A DNA stretch of 10,551 nucleotides from Candidatus Cloacimonadota bacterium (GCA_028681035.1 JAQUJJ010000122.1:1-10551); one strand, 5' to 3'. Positions 1-6,742 are shown, counted from the first letter of the stretch. A program made the numbers and translations. Notes: a model not told the origin generated them from the letters alone.

Positions 1-120
1 CACATCAGCAACAAGAGACGAAATTATTTTACCAAAAGCCGCTCCGATGATTATACCCACCGCCATATCAACGACATTACCCTTTACTGCAAACTCCTTG
101 AACTCTTTAAGTATGCCCAT
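1..120 (-). CDS. mscL: Large-conductance mechanosensitive channel MscL, N-terminal part (runs off left edge)
   Basis: The first 40 codons, read leftwards from the ATG at 118-120, give a start [18 protein letters not shown] followed by a hydrophobic [20 protein letters not shown] segment. This matches the amphipathic N-terminal helix and first transmembrane helix of MscL, the pentameric inner-membrane channel that opens under hypo-osmotic shock to release solutes. A strong GGAGGAGG ribosome-binding site lies directly upstream (about 124-134, minus strand). The rest of the gene, including TM2 and the cytoplasmic bundle, lies outside the window. The family call is firm because the N-terminus is the most conserved part of MscL. 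Confidence 0.95.
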   Translation of the reverse strand, partial: MGILKEFKEFAVKGNVVDMAVGIIIGAAFGKIISSLVADV

Positions 121-156
121 GACGACCTCCTCCGGTTTATTTTACAGATATTGCCC

Positions 157-303
157 TTACTGCTGGTTTTGAACTATGATCATTGGTGCCGCGAAGTTGG
201 CGGCGGTTATGAGATCACCAACCTTGAACGGATGCAGCACAACCATGATGTAGGTTGCTGCAAGCTGCTGATACTGATTGATGTTTTCAATATTCCGAAT
301 CAT
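157..303 (-). pseudogene. MscS-like small-conductance channel fragment, probably decayed
   Basis: A 48-codon minus-strand frame ends 37 bp upstream of mscL. Its middle reads LAATYIMVVLHPFKVGDLI, which resembles the TM3/start of beta-domain region of MscS (in E. coli the block containing RPFRAGEYV). Nothing before or after completes an MscS: the usual pore helix start is missing, there is a stop soon after the match, and no ribosome-binding site precedes the ATG at 301-303. Just upstream (304-395, minus strand) a different frame stays open and reads protein-like (FPGYAVVTRDPDATHYHI), which I could not assign. I infer a degraded mechanosensitive-channel gene next to mscL. A short chance resemblance is possible. 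Confidence 0.5.
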
Positions 304-648
304 TTATGATGTGGTAATGAGTTGCATCCGGATCGCGCGTGACAACAGCATATCCCGGAAAACTGAAATACTTGAGGTAAGTTTATCAGAAAGAATCACT
401 TCCGCAAATTTCATAAAAAACAGACACATTTTTTACAGCAGAGCATGATATCATTTAGACTGAAACAACAGCCCGGGTTTAAGGCAGTCCAAAGTTATCT
501 GCAGAGGCAGCATTCCAGACTGCCGGCAACAATGCCCAGACCATGAATGCCTTCCATCCGGGAAATCAACATACAAGAAAAGAGTGGCACCCTGCCGTAT
601 TGTGGTACAATTCAACCAGTAGACATAACTTCTCCGAGGTGATTTAAG
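304..648. other. Intergenic stretch without a supported gene
   Basis: No frame here has a convincing start, ribosome-binding site and family resemblance. A 69-codon minus-strand frame (451-660) overlaps the neighbouring gene start and has no recognisable content. A short inverted repeat (GGCAG at 507-511, CTGCC at 521-525) is visible but lacks a T tract. The last 40 bp must hold the promoter and leader of the gene starting at 649; no clear -35/-10 pair stands out. Confidence 0.5.
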
Positions 649-900
649 ATGAACAAACATTTTACCAGAATTTTTACTATCACAGTTGCTGCTGTCCTCG
701 TAAGTAGCATTGCCTATGCGGCTAAAAAGAAATTACAGACCAAATCCGAGCCACTGGCTCCGGATGTATCCGAAACTGATCTGGCAGCAAATCTGTTGGA
801 TACAAAAGCAGACAACAAGCATCTGTCGCCAAAACATGATGAAGCAGATAAGCATGATGATGAGGAGCTTAAAGACCTTACAATTGCTATGAAACAGTAA
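649..900 (+). CDS. Small exported protein of unknown function (83 aa)
   Basis: I do not recognise a family. The N-terminus has a classic Sec signal peptide: basic start (MNKHFTR), hydrophobic core ITVAAVLVSSIAYA, and a likely cleavage after Ala24 (AYA|A). The mature part of about 59 residues is hydrophilic, begins with a KKK cluster, and its C-terminal half is rich in Asp, Glu, His and Lys (HDEADKHDDEEL), which could bind metal, although no defined metal site is visible. GAGGTG about 8 bases upstream of the ATG is a good ribosome-binding site and supports the start. It reads in the same direction as the zinc-ribbon gene 78 bp downstream and could share its transcript. Confidence 0.7.
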   Translation: MNKHFTRIFTITVAAVLVSSIAYAAKKKLQTKSEPLAPDVSETDLAANLLDTKADNKHLSPKHDEADKHDDEELKDLTIAMKQ

Positions 901-978
901 GATAACGGCGGCAGAGGCAGCCTTGGCCTCCTGATGAAGCAGTTGCAAGAGATAACTTCAGGGTTTTTTGAGGATTAT

Positions 979-1161
979 ATGAAATGTCCGAATTGCCGGA
1001 ACAGAAAAATTGATGTTTACGATGCAAGAGGATTTACATCAAAGGAAAGCCCGATAAAGGAATGTGAATGCGGACATGTCTGGCGGCTTATACCTCTCGA
1101 AGGGGAGATCAAAAGAATAGACGTAATAAGGCAGGGGAAAGCCTGCCGCGGCAGACAATGA
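979..1161 (+). CDS. Small zinc-ribbon protein (60 aa)
   Basis: The protein starts MKCPNCRNRKIDVYDARGF and has one knuckle C3-x2-C6 and a second cysteine pair C30-x-C32 (ECECGH), the arrangement of a compact zinc ribbon, followed by a short tail that ends in a basic stretch. Such ribbons usually bind nucleic acid or protein; the specific role is unknown. I chose the ATG at 979 rather than the one at 934 because GAGG sits 5 bases before it (970-973) and the zinc knuckle then begins at residue 3, as is usual. It follows the exported-protein gene on the same strand and converges with the hemolysin III gene, 38 bp apart. Confidence 0.7.
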   Translation: MKCPNCRNRKIDVYDARGFTSKESPIKECECGHVWRLIPLEGEIKRIDVIRQGKACRGRQ

Positions 1162-1199
1162 ATACGAAAAAAAGGTAATTTCCACTGAGAAAAGCGACC

Positions 1200-1868
1200 C
1201 TAGAGACGGCCCGGAATCACATAATAGTAAATAGAGCAGAAGTGGCATGCGCTGCCGGTCAGGACGAAAAGATGCCAGATTGCATGATTGTATGGAAGGC
1301 GGTCCCAGAGGTAAAAAATGACACCAACGGTGTAGGCCGCACCACCGGCAAACAGCAGTAACATCCCGTTGGCCGCGAGTGCTGCGGAAAGCGGCTTGAG
1401 GGCGATCACCACGATCCAGCCCAGGGCTATGTAGAGTACCGGACCGATAAAGCGCAGGCGGTGGGTCGTGTAGATCTTCATGACCGCCCCCACAGTTCCC
1501 AGCCCCCAGACCGTGCCGAACAGCGACCACCCCCAGGGCCCCCGCATGGTTACCAGGGCAAACGGCGTATAGCTTCCCGCGATCATCAGGTAGATGCTGG
1601 CGTGGTCCAAAATGCGGAATACGTAGCGGATGTAGGGCTTGCGTACACTGTGATAGACGGTCGACAGGCAATAGAAGATGACCATTGCCCCACCGTAAAT
1701 ACAGGAGCTGACAACGCGGTAGCTGTCGTGCTGCTTGGAGGCGAGTGTGATCAGGGCGATCACTCCGATGAGGCTTGCCAGCGCCCCGATACCGTGGGTG
1801 CAGCGGTTGACCAACTCTTCCTCTTCGCTGTAGTAAACCAGACGTTCATGGAGATCAAATGTTTTCAT
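1200..1868 (-). CDS. Hemolysin III / PAQR-family membrane protein (222 aa)
   Basis: About seven hydrophobic helices fill the protein, and the three signature motifs of the HlyIII/PAQR (YqfA/TrhA-like) superfamily are present in order: an Asn-x3-His site near the first helix (NRCTHG), Ser-x3-His after the second or third helix (STVYHS), and the C-terminal His-x3-His (HAIWHLF). In PAQR proteins these His and Ser/Asp residues line a metal-dependent site; bacterial members act in the inner membrane, with roles reported in membrane homeostasis. The ATG at 1866-1868 places the start just before HERLVYYSEEEE, the usual beginning of the family, and gives the usual length. A GTG at 1943 or ATG at 1931 would add unusual N-terminal residues. 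The ribosome-binding site is weak for all three. Confidence 0.9.
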   Translation of the reverse strand: MKTFDLHERLVYYSEEEELVNRCTHGIGALASLIGVIALITLASKQHDSYRVVSSCIYGGAMVIFYCLSTVYHSVRKPYIRYVFRILDHASIYLMIAGSYTPFALVTMRGPWGWSLFGTVWGLGTVGAVMKIYTTHRLRFIGPVLYIALGWIVVIALKPLSAALAANGMLLLFAGGAAYTVGVIFYLWDRLPYNHAIWHLFVLTGSACHFCSIYYYVIPGRL

Positions 1869-1983
1869 GAAATCAATAGTACAACTTAAGGCGCTGTAAA
1901 TACAATTTCTGAACGAAGAAATAATTAACATGCCTTTATCCACTCATTTGTTGCCGAAAAGCTATTGTGAGGGGTATGTTACA

Positions 1984-2115
1984 ATGTGTACGATACACAA
2001 AACCGCTATGAACCTAGCTATTGACAAGGCTGCTAATCAAGTCTCTCCTGGTGACAGATATAAACTTTCAAGCAAGGTTCTCGAGATGGTTCTTTGGGGC
2101 GAGGTCGGCTGGTAG
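1984..2115 (+). CDS. Possible small protein of 43 aa, unknown
   Basis: The frame starting at ATG 1984 encodes a compact, charge-balanced peptide beginning MCTIHKTAMNLAIDKAAN and ending LWGEVGW. GAGGGG lies about 9 bases upstream (1969-1974), a reasonable ribosome-binding site. The N-terminal two thirds could form an amphipathic helix. I do not recognise a family. The frame is also open upstream to 1930, but the start at 1984 fits the ribosome-binding site. It lies alone between two minus-strand genes. It may be a real small gene or chance. Confidence 0.4.
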   Translation: MCTIHKTAMNLAIDKAANQVSPGDRYKLSSKVLEMVLWGEVGW

Positions 2116-2168
2116 AGGATTATCTGAAAAGTACAGCTGTTACCTTACAACTGCTTATCATAACATAT

Positions 2169-2183
2169 GGTACACACTGTACC
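2169..2183. repeat. Perfect 15-bp inverted repeat near end of the methyltransferase gene
   Basis: GGTACA (2169-2174) and TGTACC (2178-2183) flank a 3-base centre, CAC. It lies 7 bp past the stop of the minus-strand methyltransferase gene. There is no T tract on the minus strand, so it is not a standard intrinsic terminator; it could be a 3' stabilising hairpin, a protein site, or chance. Confidence 0.35.
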
Positions 2184-2189
2184 TCCTGC

Positions 2190-3167
2190 TTAATCTCCGT
2201 ATTCAGGCTTTTTGTAAGCTGAAAGCTCCCGCGCCAGGCACTCGATATGTCGTTCATCAGTACCGCAACAACCACCCAGCACCTTCATTCCCAATTCCCC
2301 GTGTAGTGCCGACACGTCCCTTCCGAAGGTTTCCGGTTCCTCTTCCACCAGTTTCGGGCTGGCATCAAGTTCCTCCGGGCTGATGGCTGCGGTGTTGGCC
2401 AGCAGCCCGATCACCCGCTCTCTGACGAGCGGGGATGAGTTGCTTCCATGCAGCATGGCACTGCGAAAGGTCGATGCATGAGTACAGTTGACGAGGTAGG
2501 CAAGAGGACGCTTGGAGATGGCAGCATCTAGAGAGTAAATCGCCTCCTTGAGTGGTGTTCCATCCAGCAGGGTCCCTTCCGGTCTGATTACAAAACTGAT
2601 CAGGTATGGGAGCCTGGTTGCGGCCAGAGCCCGTGCCAGTCCAACAGCCTCGCTCAGTGCCGGAAGGGTGGACGCCAGCAGAAAGTCAACACCGGCCGCC
2701 GCCAGAGCCTCGGCCTGCCAGGTATGAAATTCTGCAGCATCATTTTCAGGCATGGCCTCTTCCGCTTTGTAGGCATCACCACGACAGCTCATCAACCCGC
2801 AGATAGCTACCTTGCGGGCATAGTCACCATAAGAATTACGCAACCCAGCCAGAAAGCGGAAGTTGTCACCGTTAAGGTCGCGGCCGGCCAGACCGGCCGC
2901 CGCAATACGATCCAGTCCAGCGCGCCAGGTGGGGGTGGAGAGCAGCAGTGGCAGATTGTAGCGCTGGCCTATATCCAGGTACTGGCGGCAGATGACCTCC
3001 AGGGCCGCCCGGCCTTCTTTCTGATAGATCAGGGCAGAATTGACTACATGCTCGTCAAGTTGAATATCTGCCGAGCGCCGTAAGCGTTCGATAACGGCCC
3101 CTTCGCCCAGGATAACCGGAGATGCTGCCATGAATTCCTGAAAAGATACGCCTGTGCCTGTTATCAT
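2190..3167 (-). CDS. Homocysteine S-methyltransferase family protein (325 aa)
   Basis: This is a TIM-barrel methyltransferase of the homocysteine S-methyltransferase (Pfam S-methyl_trans) family. Members transfer a methyl group, often from S-methylmethionine or a folate/corrinoid donor, to the thiol of homocysteine in the cytoplasm to give methionine. The three zinc-binding cysteines are visible: C228 in LVNCTH and the adjacent pair C300-C301 in the GGCCGTDERHI block. Length fits the MmuM-like single-domain members, with no cobalamin or folate domains as in MetH. The substrate donor cannot be told from sequence. The start at 3165-3167 is supported by GGAGGT 3 bases upstream, which is close but the only candidate. 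It appears to be a single-gene unit; no SAM or B12 riboswitch was recognised upstream. Confidence 0.88.
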   Translation of the reverse strand: MITGTGVSFQEFMAASPVILGEGAVIERLRRSADIQLDEHVVNSALIYQKEGRAALEVICRQYLDIGQRYNLPLLLSTPTWRAGLDRIAAAGLAGRDLNGDNFRFLAGLRNSYGDYARKVAICGLMSCRGDAYKAEEAMPENDAAEFHTWQAEALAAAGVDFLLASTLPALSEAVGLARALAATRLPYLISFVIRPEGTLLDGTPLKEAIYSLDAAISKRPLAYLVNCTHASTFRSAMLHGSNSSPLVRERVIGLLANTAAISPEELDASPKLVEEEPETFGRDVSALHGELGMKVLGGCCGTDERHIECLARELSAYKKPEYGD

Positions 3168-3423
3168 GTTACCTCCGAACCGCAGAGATCATCTAATTTT
3201 CTTACCCAAAGGGCAGTGATCTATTTTCTTTCAGAAGACCGGCCAGGGATCCTGCAAACATCCGATTCCCGGCAGCATATGGTAACAGATTATTCCTTTT
3301 CATTCCACCGTAGTCCCTTATGAATCAACTTCCCCAACAATTCATCTTGCAGCAGCAATCTCCTCAACACTTCATCCGTCAATTGACAACGTTTGTCATT
3401 ACTGTTCATTCGTATTTAGACAT

Positions 3424-3459
3424 AAAAAAAGGCCACATCCGAAGATGCAGCCTTTTTAA
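3424..3459 (-). terminator. Intrinsic terminator of the Ala/Lys-rich protein gene
   Basis: AAAAAGGC (3426-3433) pairs with GCCTTTTT (3450-3457) and an inner CATC/GATG stem closes a CGAA loop, with a small 2x2 internal mismatch. A run of A on the plus strand gives a U tract on the minus-strand transcript. It lies 16 bp past the stop of the minus-strand gene. The A/T tracts on both sides mean it could work in both directions. Confidence 0.8.
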
Positions 3460-3475
3460 AGAATCTGAAAAAAAA

Positions 3476-3721
3476 TTACTTAGCAGGAGCTTCTGCAGGA
3501 GCAGCTACTTCAGCCTTAGGAGCAGCTGCTTTTTTTGCTGCTTTTTTTACTGCTTTTTTGTGTTTTTTGTGTTTGACAACTTTCTTTACTTCTTTCTTTT
3601 CAACAGCAGGCTTTGCTTCAGCAGGTGCAGCAGCAGGAGCAGCTACGTCAGCAGCAAATACTACAGCAGAGAAGGACAGAGCAACAATGGCAGCGACAAC
3701 AGCAGAAAGAACTTTTTTCAT
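3476..3721 (-). CDS. Small exported Ala/Lys-rich protein (81 aa)
   Basis: The protein has a clear Sec signal peptide: MKK, a hydrophobic core, and cleavage after Ala23 (VVFA|ADV). The mature 58 residues are almost only Ala, Pro, Lys, Val, Glu and His: an Ala/Pro segment, a very basic middle with KHKKHKK and KKAAKKAA repeats that looks like a histone-H1 tail, and a second Ala/Pro segment ending PAEAPAK. Such low-complexity secreted proteins are common in this bacterial group; I know no established function. GGAGGT 7 bases before the ATG at 3719-3721 fixes the start; an in-frame start at 3736 would begin upstream of that site. It has its own terminator and a sigma-54-like promoter, so it is probably a single regulated gene. 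Confidence 0.75.
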   Translation of the reverse strand: MKKVLSAVVAAIVALSFSAVVFAADVAAPAAAPAEAKPAVEKKEVKKVVKHKKHKKAVKKAAKKAAAPKAEVAAPAEAPAK

Positions 3722-3765
3722 GGGTGAAACCTCCAAAAAAATTTAGTGAATCTATTTCTAGTACA

Positions 3766-3781
3766 AGCAGATGTCATGCCA
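3766..3781 (-). promoter_or_regulatory. Sigma-54 (RpoN) type promoter for the Ala/Lys-rich gene
   Basis: On the minus strand the sequence reads TGGCATGACATCTGCT, against the consensus TGGCACG-N4-TTGCT. The diagnostic GG and GC pairs are exactly 10 bases apart and only two consensus positions differ. A start near 3754 would leave a leader of about 33 bases containing the GGAGGT ribosome-binding site, which is a sensible distance. Sigma-54 promoters need an enhancer-binding activator, whose site I cannot identify. Confidence 0.5.
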
Positions 3782-4196
3782 AGTATTCTTATTTACGTAA
3801 CATACTTAATTTAATAGGTTAATTAGATTACAATGTATTTCCTGCTATCACTTAAAACCTCATATGTAGAAAACTATGCCTTATTTGAGGTATGGAAATA
3901 AATTGCCACAAAAAGTACTACGGTGCAACGAAACATGAAAAGACACCCATTAATCAACGTAAGTATTTTAATTTATTGGTGTAAATGGAGCAATTTGAAC
4001 GTCTGACCTATGGATTCGTAAATATCGCTTATTTCACTTGGCTAATAATAGCAAAAAGTACGAATACATGTTGCTAGTATCTACTTGCGTCAATGTGTAA
4101 AAAATGCATCATAATGTAACAACAAACCACACATCTTTTTTCAAGCAGCTGCATGTGCAAACTTCTGTGGTGATTGATAGATGAGCTCATCCTACG
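3782..4196. other. AT-rich gene-free stretch containing a decayed tRNA 3' end
   Basis: No supported gene lies here. Apart from the tRNA-like copy at 3937-4020, I see only a perfect ATGAGCTCAT palindrome at 4181-4190 and two AAAAAGTAC words (3910-3918 and about 4052-4060). These words resemble the first half of the AGTACCACT arm repeats of the neighbouring element but are too short to call. The composition is clearly more AT-rich than the methyltransferase region. Confidence 0.5.
3937..4020. repeat. Decayed third copy of the tRNA-Arg 3' end plus terminator (old attachment site)
   Basis: This stretch aligns without gaps to 10471-10549, about 77 percent identical by my manual count over 79 bases. 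Conserved blocks include AACGTAAG, AATTTATTGGTG, TGGAGC, TGACCTA and GGATTCGTA. Most differences are C or G in the intact copy changed to T or A here, as expected for unselected decay. The acceptor and terminator pairing is lost. I read it as the scar of an earlier integration at the same tRNA locus. Confidence 0.7.
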
Positions 4197-4229
4197 ATAA
4201 AGGGTGCCATTAACTGTGGCACCCTTTAT
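4197..4229 (-). terminator. Strong intrinsic terminator after the beta-barrel gene
   Basis: A perfect 13-bp stem, ATAAAGGGTGCCA (4197-4209) with TGGCACCCTTTAT (4217-4229), encloses a 7-base loop. The A-rich left side gives U residues on the minus-strand transcript. It lies 24 bp beyond the stop of the minus-strand gene. A second small hairpin (CCCAT/ATGGG, 4237-4253) sits between it and the stop. Confidence 0.85.
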
Positions 4230-4253
4230 AATCAAACCCATAATGATAATGGG

Positions 4254-4847
4254 CTAGAAGTTATAGCGTAGTCCAGCCATGATATTGCTGCTCATGTAAG
4301 AAACGTCTGTACCGTCTATTGAAAAATCCGAAGCGGCACCCTGAAAACGATAAGAAAGATCTAATGCCAGGTGTTTATCCACATTGTATGCAGCCCCAGC
4401 AATAAATTGGTAACCAAATACGGTATCATCTTGTTTATAACCTGGTGATTTGAACTCACCATTTAATAAACCAAGACCCACTCCAATATATGGGGAAAAA
4501 GCAGATTTAGTTTTGAAGTCATAATATGCGTTGGCCATGTAGCTCATGACCGTGAGATCAGAATCACTTCCATCTACACTAATACCGTATGCTTTAAACT
4601 TATCTACATCGGCATTTTTATAGCCAAACTCAAACTCGACTCTGACAGGGTCAAAATTGTAACCAGCATTTACATTAAAACCATAACCAGTGTCAAACTC
4701 AGCAGTACCAGAAATGCCTGGTTCGCTCATATCACTATCATGAATAATACTTAACCCACCTGCCGCACCAATGTACGGACCAGCAGCTAAGGCAGATGTT
4801 GTTGAGGCCATCAAAAAAAATCCCACCAATAATGTTCTTATTCTCAT
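4254..4847 (-). CDS. Outer-membrane beta-barrel protein, OmpW/OmpX-like or opacity-like (197 aa)
   Basis: A signal peptide with cleavage near Ala21-Ala22 (SALA|AGP) is followed by alternating amphipathic beta strands: GPYIGAAGGLSII, GYGFNVNAGYNF, RVEFEFGYK, MSYMANAYYDFK, FSPYIGVGLGLL, YQFIAGAAYNV, LALDLSYRFQG, and a final GLRYNF ending in Phe, the usual outer-membrane sorting signal recognised by the BAM machinery. Length and strand count fit an 8-stranded barrel of the OMP_b-brl class. Its cargo or ligand cannot be inferred. GGAGGT sits 6 bases before the ATG at 4845-4847. The gene has its own terminator and lies alone between two tRNA-derived repeats, so it may have arrived with an older element. 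The exact subfamily is uncertain. Confidence 0.85.
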   Translation of the reverse strand: MRIRTLLVGFFLMASTTSALAAGPYIGAAGGLSIIHDSDMSEPGISGTAEFDTGYGFNVNAGYNFDPVRVEFEFGYKNADVDKFKAYGISVDGSDSDLTVMSYMANAYYDFKTKSAFSPYIGVGLGLLNGEFKSPGYKQDDTVFGYQFIAGAAYNVDKHLALDLSYRFQGAASDFSIDGTDVSYMSSNIMAGLRYNF

Positions 4848-4887
4848 GCGTTACCTCCATCAGGATTTGATTAACTTTTAAAAGCCT

Positions 4888-4910
4888 ATTATAGATTTAT
4901 CATTTGTCAA
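4888..4910 (-). promoter_or_regulatory. Possible promoter elements for the beta-barrel gene
   Basis: On the minus strand TTGACA (4905-4910) and TATAAT (4888-4893) both match consensus, but only 11 bases separate them, too short for one sigma-70 promoter. TATAAT may work with a poorer -35 box further upstream, leaving a leader of about 30-40 bases. The boxes are seen; their use is uncertain. Confidence 0.3.
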
Positions 4911-4957
4911 CAAAGTATTTAGATTTACAGACAAAAGGTTACATTTGGCACTAAAAC

Positions 4958-4989
4958 AAAAAAGGCACCCACGAATTAACGTAAGTGCC
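4958..4989 (-). terminator. Duplicated tRNA-Arg terminator in the left attachment site
   Basis: GGCACCCACG (4964-4973) pairs with CGTAAGTGCC (4980-4989) around a 6-base loop; the two G-T wobbles keep the stem whole. Six A on the plus strand give the U tract on the minus strand. It is a copy of the tRNA terminator at 10463-10496. Confidence 0.75.
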
Positions 4990-4997
4990 TGAATTTA

Positions 4998-5042
4998 TGG
5001 TGCGCCTGGAGCGATTCGAACGCCCGACCTACGGATTCGTAG
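4998..5042 (-). pseudogene. tRNA-Arg(ACG) 3' half, displaced remnant
   Basis: Read on the minus strand it contains the anticodon-loop part CTACGAA, the 3' anticodon stem TCCGT, variable loop AGGTC, T arm GGGCG-TTCGAAT-CGCTC, the acceptor 3' strand CAGGCGC, discriminator A and an encoded CCA. The sequence upstream on the minus strand (5043 onward) cannot supply a matching D arm or 5' acceptor strand, so only 45 bases of tRNA are present. Confidence 0.85.
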
Positions 5043-5111
5043 GCCTTAGTCTCAACCCTTCCAAAACGTTTTATTACACCCCAAATAACATATGCAACAT
5101 TTTAATTTATA

Positions 5112-5140
5112 TTGACTTTTAGCATTCAAATCCATAATAA
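5112..5140 (+). promoter_or_regulatory. Putative sigma-70 promoter of the integrase gene
   Basis: TTGACT (5112-5117) and TAATAA (5135-5140) are separated by 17 bases. Transcription starting near 5147 would give a leader of about 74 bases that contains the AGTACCACT repeats and the AGGAGG ribosome-binding site. Confidence 0.45.
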
Positions 5141-5182
5141 TCCCCCACTGCATTTTATTGCATTTTTTCACAAACCACCTTT

Positions 5183-5205
5183 AAAAGTACCACTATAGTA
5201 CCACT
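5183..5205. repeat. Left pair of AGTACCACT repeats, putative integrase arm sites
   Basis: Two AGTACCACT copies lie in tandem with an 11-bp period, about one helical turn. The whole 23-bp block recurs at 10426-10448 with one substitution. Position just inside both attachment sites is what arm-type integrase sites show. This copy lies between the presumed promoter and the ribosome-binding site of int, so binding could also repress int. Confidence 0.6.
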
Positions 5206-5220
5206 GATCAGGAGGATAAA

Positions 5221-6588
5221 ATGAAAGAGGTGTTCTGTGACCCAGCTATAAGGAGTTTGCCAGTAACAGATAAAACCTATGAGTGTATGGCATTAAAAGA
5301 ACCAGGTTTTGGTATCCGTGTTCATCCCTCTGGAACAAAGTCTTTTTTCTACCAGTACAAAATAAATGGTCAACGCCGATTTATGGTCTTAGGCGATCAA
5401 CCTTATCCAAAAACCACACTTAAAATGGCCCGCGAATACTATCAAGCGGAACTGGCAAAAGTTAAAGCCCTCCGCCGAGGTAGTGCTGATGGAGTTGATC
5501 CAGTACTTCAGAAGAAGCGCAAGGGTGAGATCAGATCCCAAGAAGAGGAAGCCAGAAGAAGAGAATATACTTTTGATCAACTGGCAAATGAGTACATAAC
5601 AAACAATGTTGAAGGACAACTTGCCGAAAAATCTGTTTATGATATTAAACGTATCCTGTTAGGAGCTGCAAAGAATAATTCTATCGATGATTTCATAAAT
5701 CTACGGTCAAGGAAGGCCTCTAGCATTACGATAGAAGATGTTGCGCAACTTTTGAAAACCGTATCTGAAAGATCCGCTGGGTCAGCGCGTAACATTGTCA
5801 AGACCTGTAGACCTATGTTTGGCTATGCTCTTGCTCGTGGTATGGTATCAAAAAACCCGTTCATACTTACCAGCATAAAAAGTTTTTTATCGAGACCTGT
5901 ACAAGCTAAGCTTGCCCCATCTATTAAAAACAGAGTGCTTTCAACAGAAGAAATCAAACATTTATGGAAATCTTTGCCCGCTGGTAAAGGTAGTACTGAA
6001 TCAAAGAATGCTCTGCGCATAATGCTTTTGACAGGTCAGAGACCCTCGGAAGTGTTGGGACTGAATTCTGAAGAAATAAAAGATAGCTGGTGGACACTCC
6101 CGAAGGAACGTACCAAAGCACGGCTGGATAAAAATCGAAAAAACCATTCAGTTTATCTGGTGCCAGAAGTGCTACGGATCATAGGTTCAAAAAAGGGCTA
6201 CTATTTTGCGATGCCAATAAAAGAGGAACAAACACCAGAAAGCAAACCTGATAAATCCAAGCCTATCGCTATAAATGCAATTGGACATATGCTTCGGGCG
6301 AATAACTATTTCGGACTTTCTCCGTGGGGTGCTCATGATCTCCGCAGAACTTGTAGAACGTACCTGTCTGACATTGACGGCATCACAGCAAATGCCGCTG
6401 AATCCGTTCTAAATCACGCACGAGTGGGGGTAACAGCCAACTATGATCATCACGACTATCAGAGACAAATAGAAAAAGCTCTTATCCTATGGCGTGACAA
6501 GCTAGCTGATATCATAGGAGAGCCGCTGACTCCCTCAACTCCTGACAACGTTATAAACATTAGTGCTGGACGGCGCAAATCCGCTTAG
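5221..6588 (+). CDS. int: Tyrosine recombinase, P4-type integrase (455 aa)
   Basis: The enzyme cuts and rejoins DNA at the tRNA attachment site to integrate or excise the element. The N-terminal 100 residues (LPVTDKTYECMALKEPGFGIRV... and RFMVLGDQPYPKTTLKMAREYY) form the DUF4102-type arm-binding domain; a SAM-like core-binding domain follows (about 115-215); the catalytic domain starts near 240 (RVLSTEEIKHLW). Catalytic residues visible are R274 (TGQRPSEVLGL), H372-x2-R375 (AHDLRRTC), H399 (LNHA) and nucleophile Y408 (TANYDHHD), with a beta-hairpin Lys near 296-299. Length is a little above the 390-420 usual for the family. AGGAGG 6 bases before the ATG fixes the start. All active-site residues are present, so it is probably functional. 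Confidence 0.96.
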   Translation: MKEVFCDPAIRSLPVTDKTYECMALKEPGFGIRVHPSGTKSFFYQYKINGQRRFMVLGDQPYPKTTLKMAREYYQAELAKVKALRRGSADGVDPVLQKKRKGEIRSQEEEARRREYTFDQLANEYITNNVEGQLAEKSVYDIKRILLGAAKNNSIDDFINLRSRKASSITIEDVAQLLKTVSERSAGSARNIVKTCRPMFGYALARGMVSKNPFILTSIKSFLSRPVQAKLAPSIKNRVLSTEEIKHLWKSLPAGKGSTESKNALRIMLLTGQRPSEVLGLNSEEIKDSWWTLPKERTKARLDKNRKNHSVYLVPEVLRIIGSKKGYYFAMPIKEEQTPESKPDKSKPIAINAIGHMLRANNYFGLSPWGAHDLRRTCRTYLSDIDGITANAAESVLNHARVGVTANYDHHDYQRQIEKALILWRDKLADIIGEPLTPSTPDNVINISAGRRKSA

Positions 6589-6742
6589 CCACAATTCTCA
6601 GATATTTCACTCTTTCAATCACTTCCAATTCTGGACAAGCACACTTAATATGTATTTTCACTTTTTTTGTCGTTAACAACAGCTGCATTTCAGCTAGTTA
6701 CATTTTATTTTATTTTATTCCAAATTATAAGCATTTTTCCAG
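6589..6742. other. AT-rich spacer after the integrase gene
   Basis: No gene or clear terminator is visible; the region holds T-rich runs and a repeated TTTTATTTTATTTTATT tract at about 6706-6720. Together with the palindrome region it forms the 233-bp gap between int and alpA. Confidence 0.4.

Larger units (their letters stand above)
4957..5042. repeat. Attachment site copy at the left end of the element (displaced tRNA-Arg 3' end)
   Basis: This direct repeat matches 10462-10550 almost perfectly: a poly-A tract, the terminator stem, and the tRNA 3' half through the anticodon (CGT on the plus strand, 5038-5040). I count only two substitutions, one missing T and a slight difference in the A-tract length. 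Identity stops after CGTAG at 5042. It is the copy carried in by the element; the tRNA 5' half is absent here, so it is not a functional gene. Confidence 0.9.

Noticed and set aside
585..602. Sigma-54-like TGGCAC before the gene at 649
   Set aside because: The required GC pair 10 bases after GG is absent; the sequence there is TA.
914..930. GAGGC/GCCTC hairpin between the exported-protein and zinc-ribbon genes
   Set aside because: Five-bp stem without a T tract; not a credible terminator.
1039..1671. Long 210-codon minus-strand frame overlapping the hemolysin III gene
   Set aside because: It is an out-of-frame shadow of the PAQR protein, whose membrane helices and His motifs are clear in the other frame.
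3320..3727. Plus-strand frame rich in Phe, Ser and Cys
   Set aside because: It is the antisense of the Ala/Lys-rich gene and its terminator; low complexity on one strand creates an open frame on the other.
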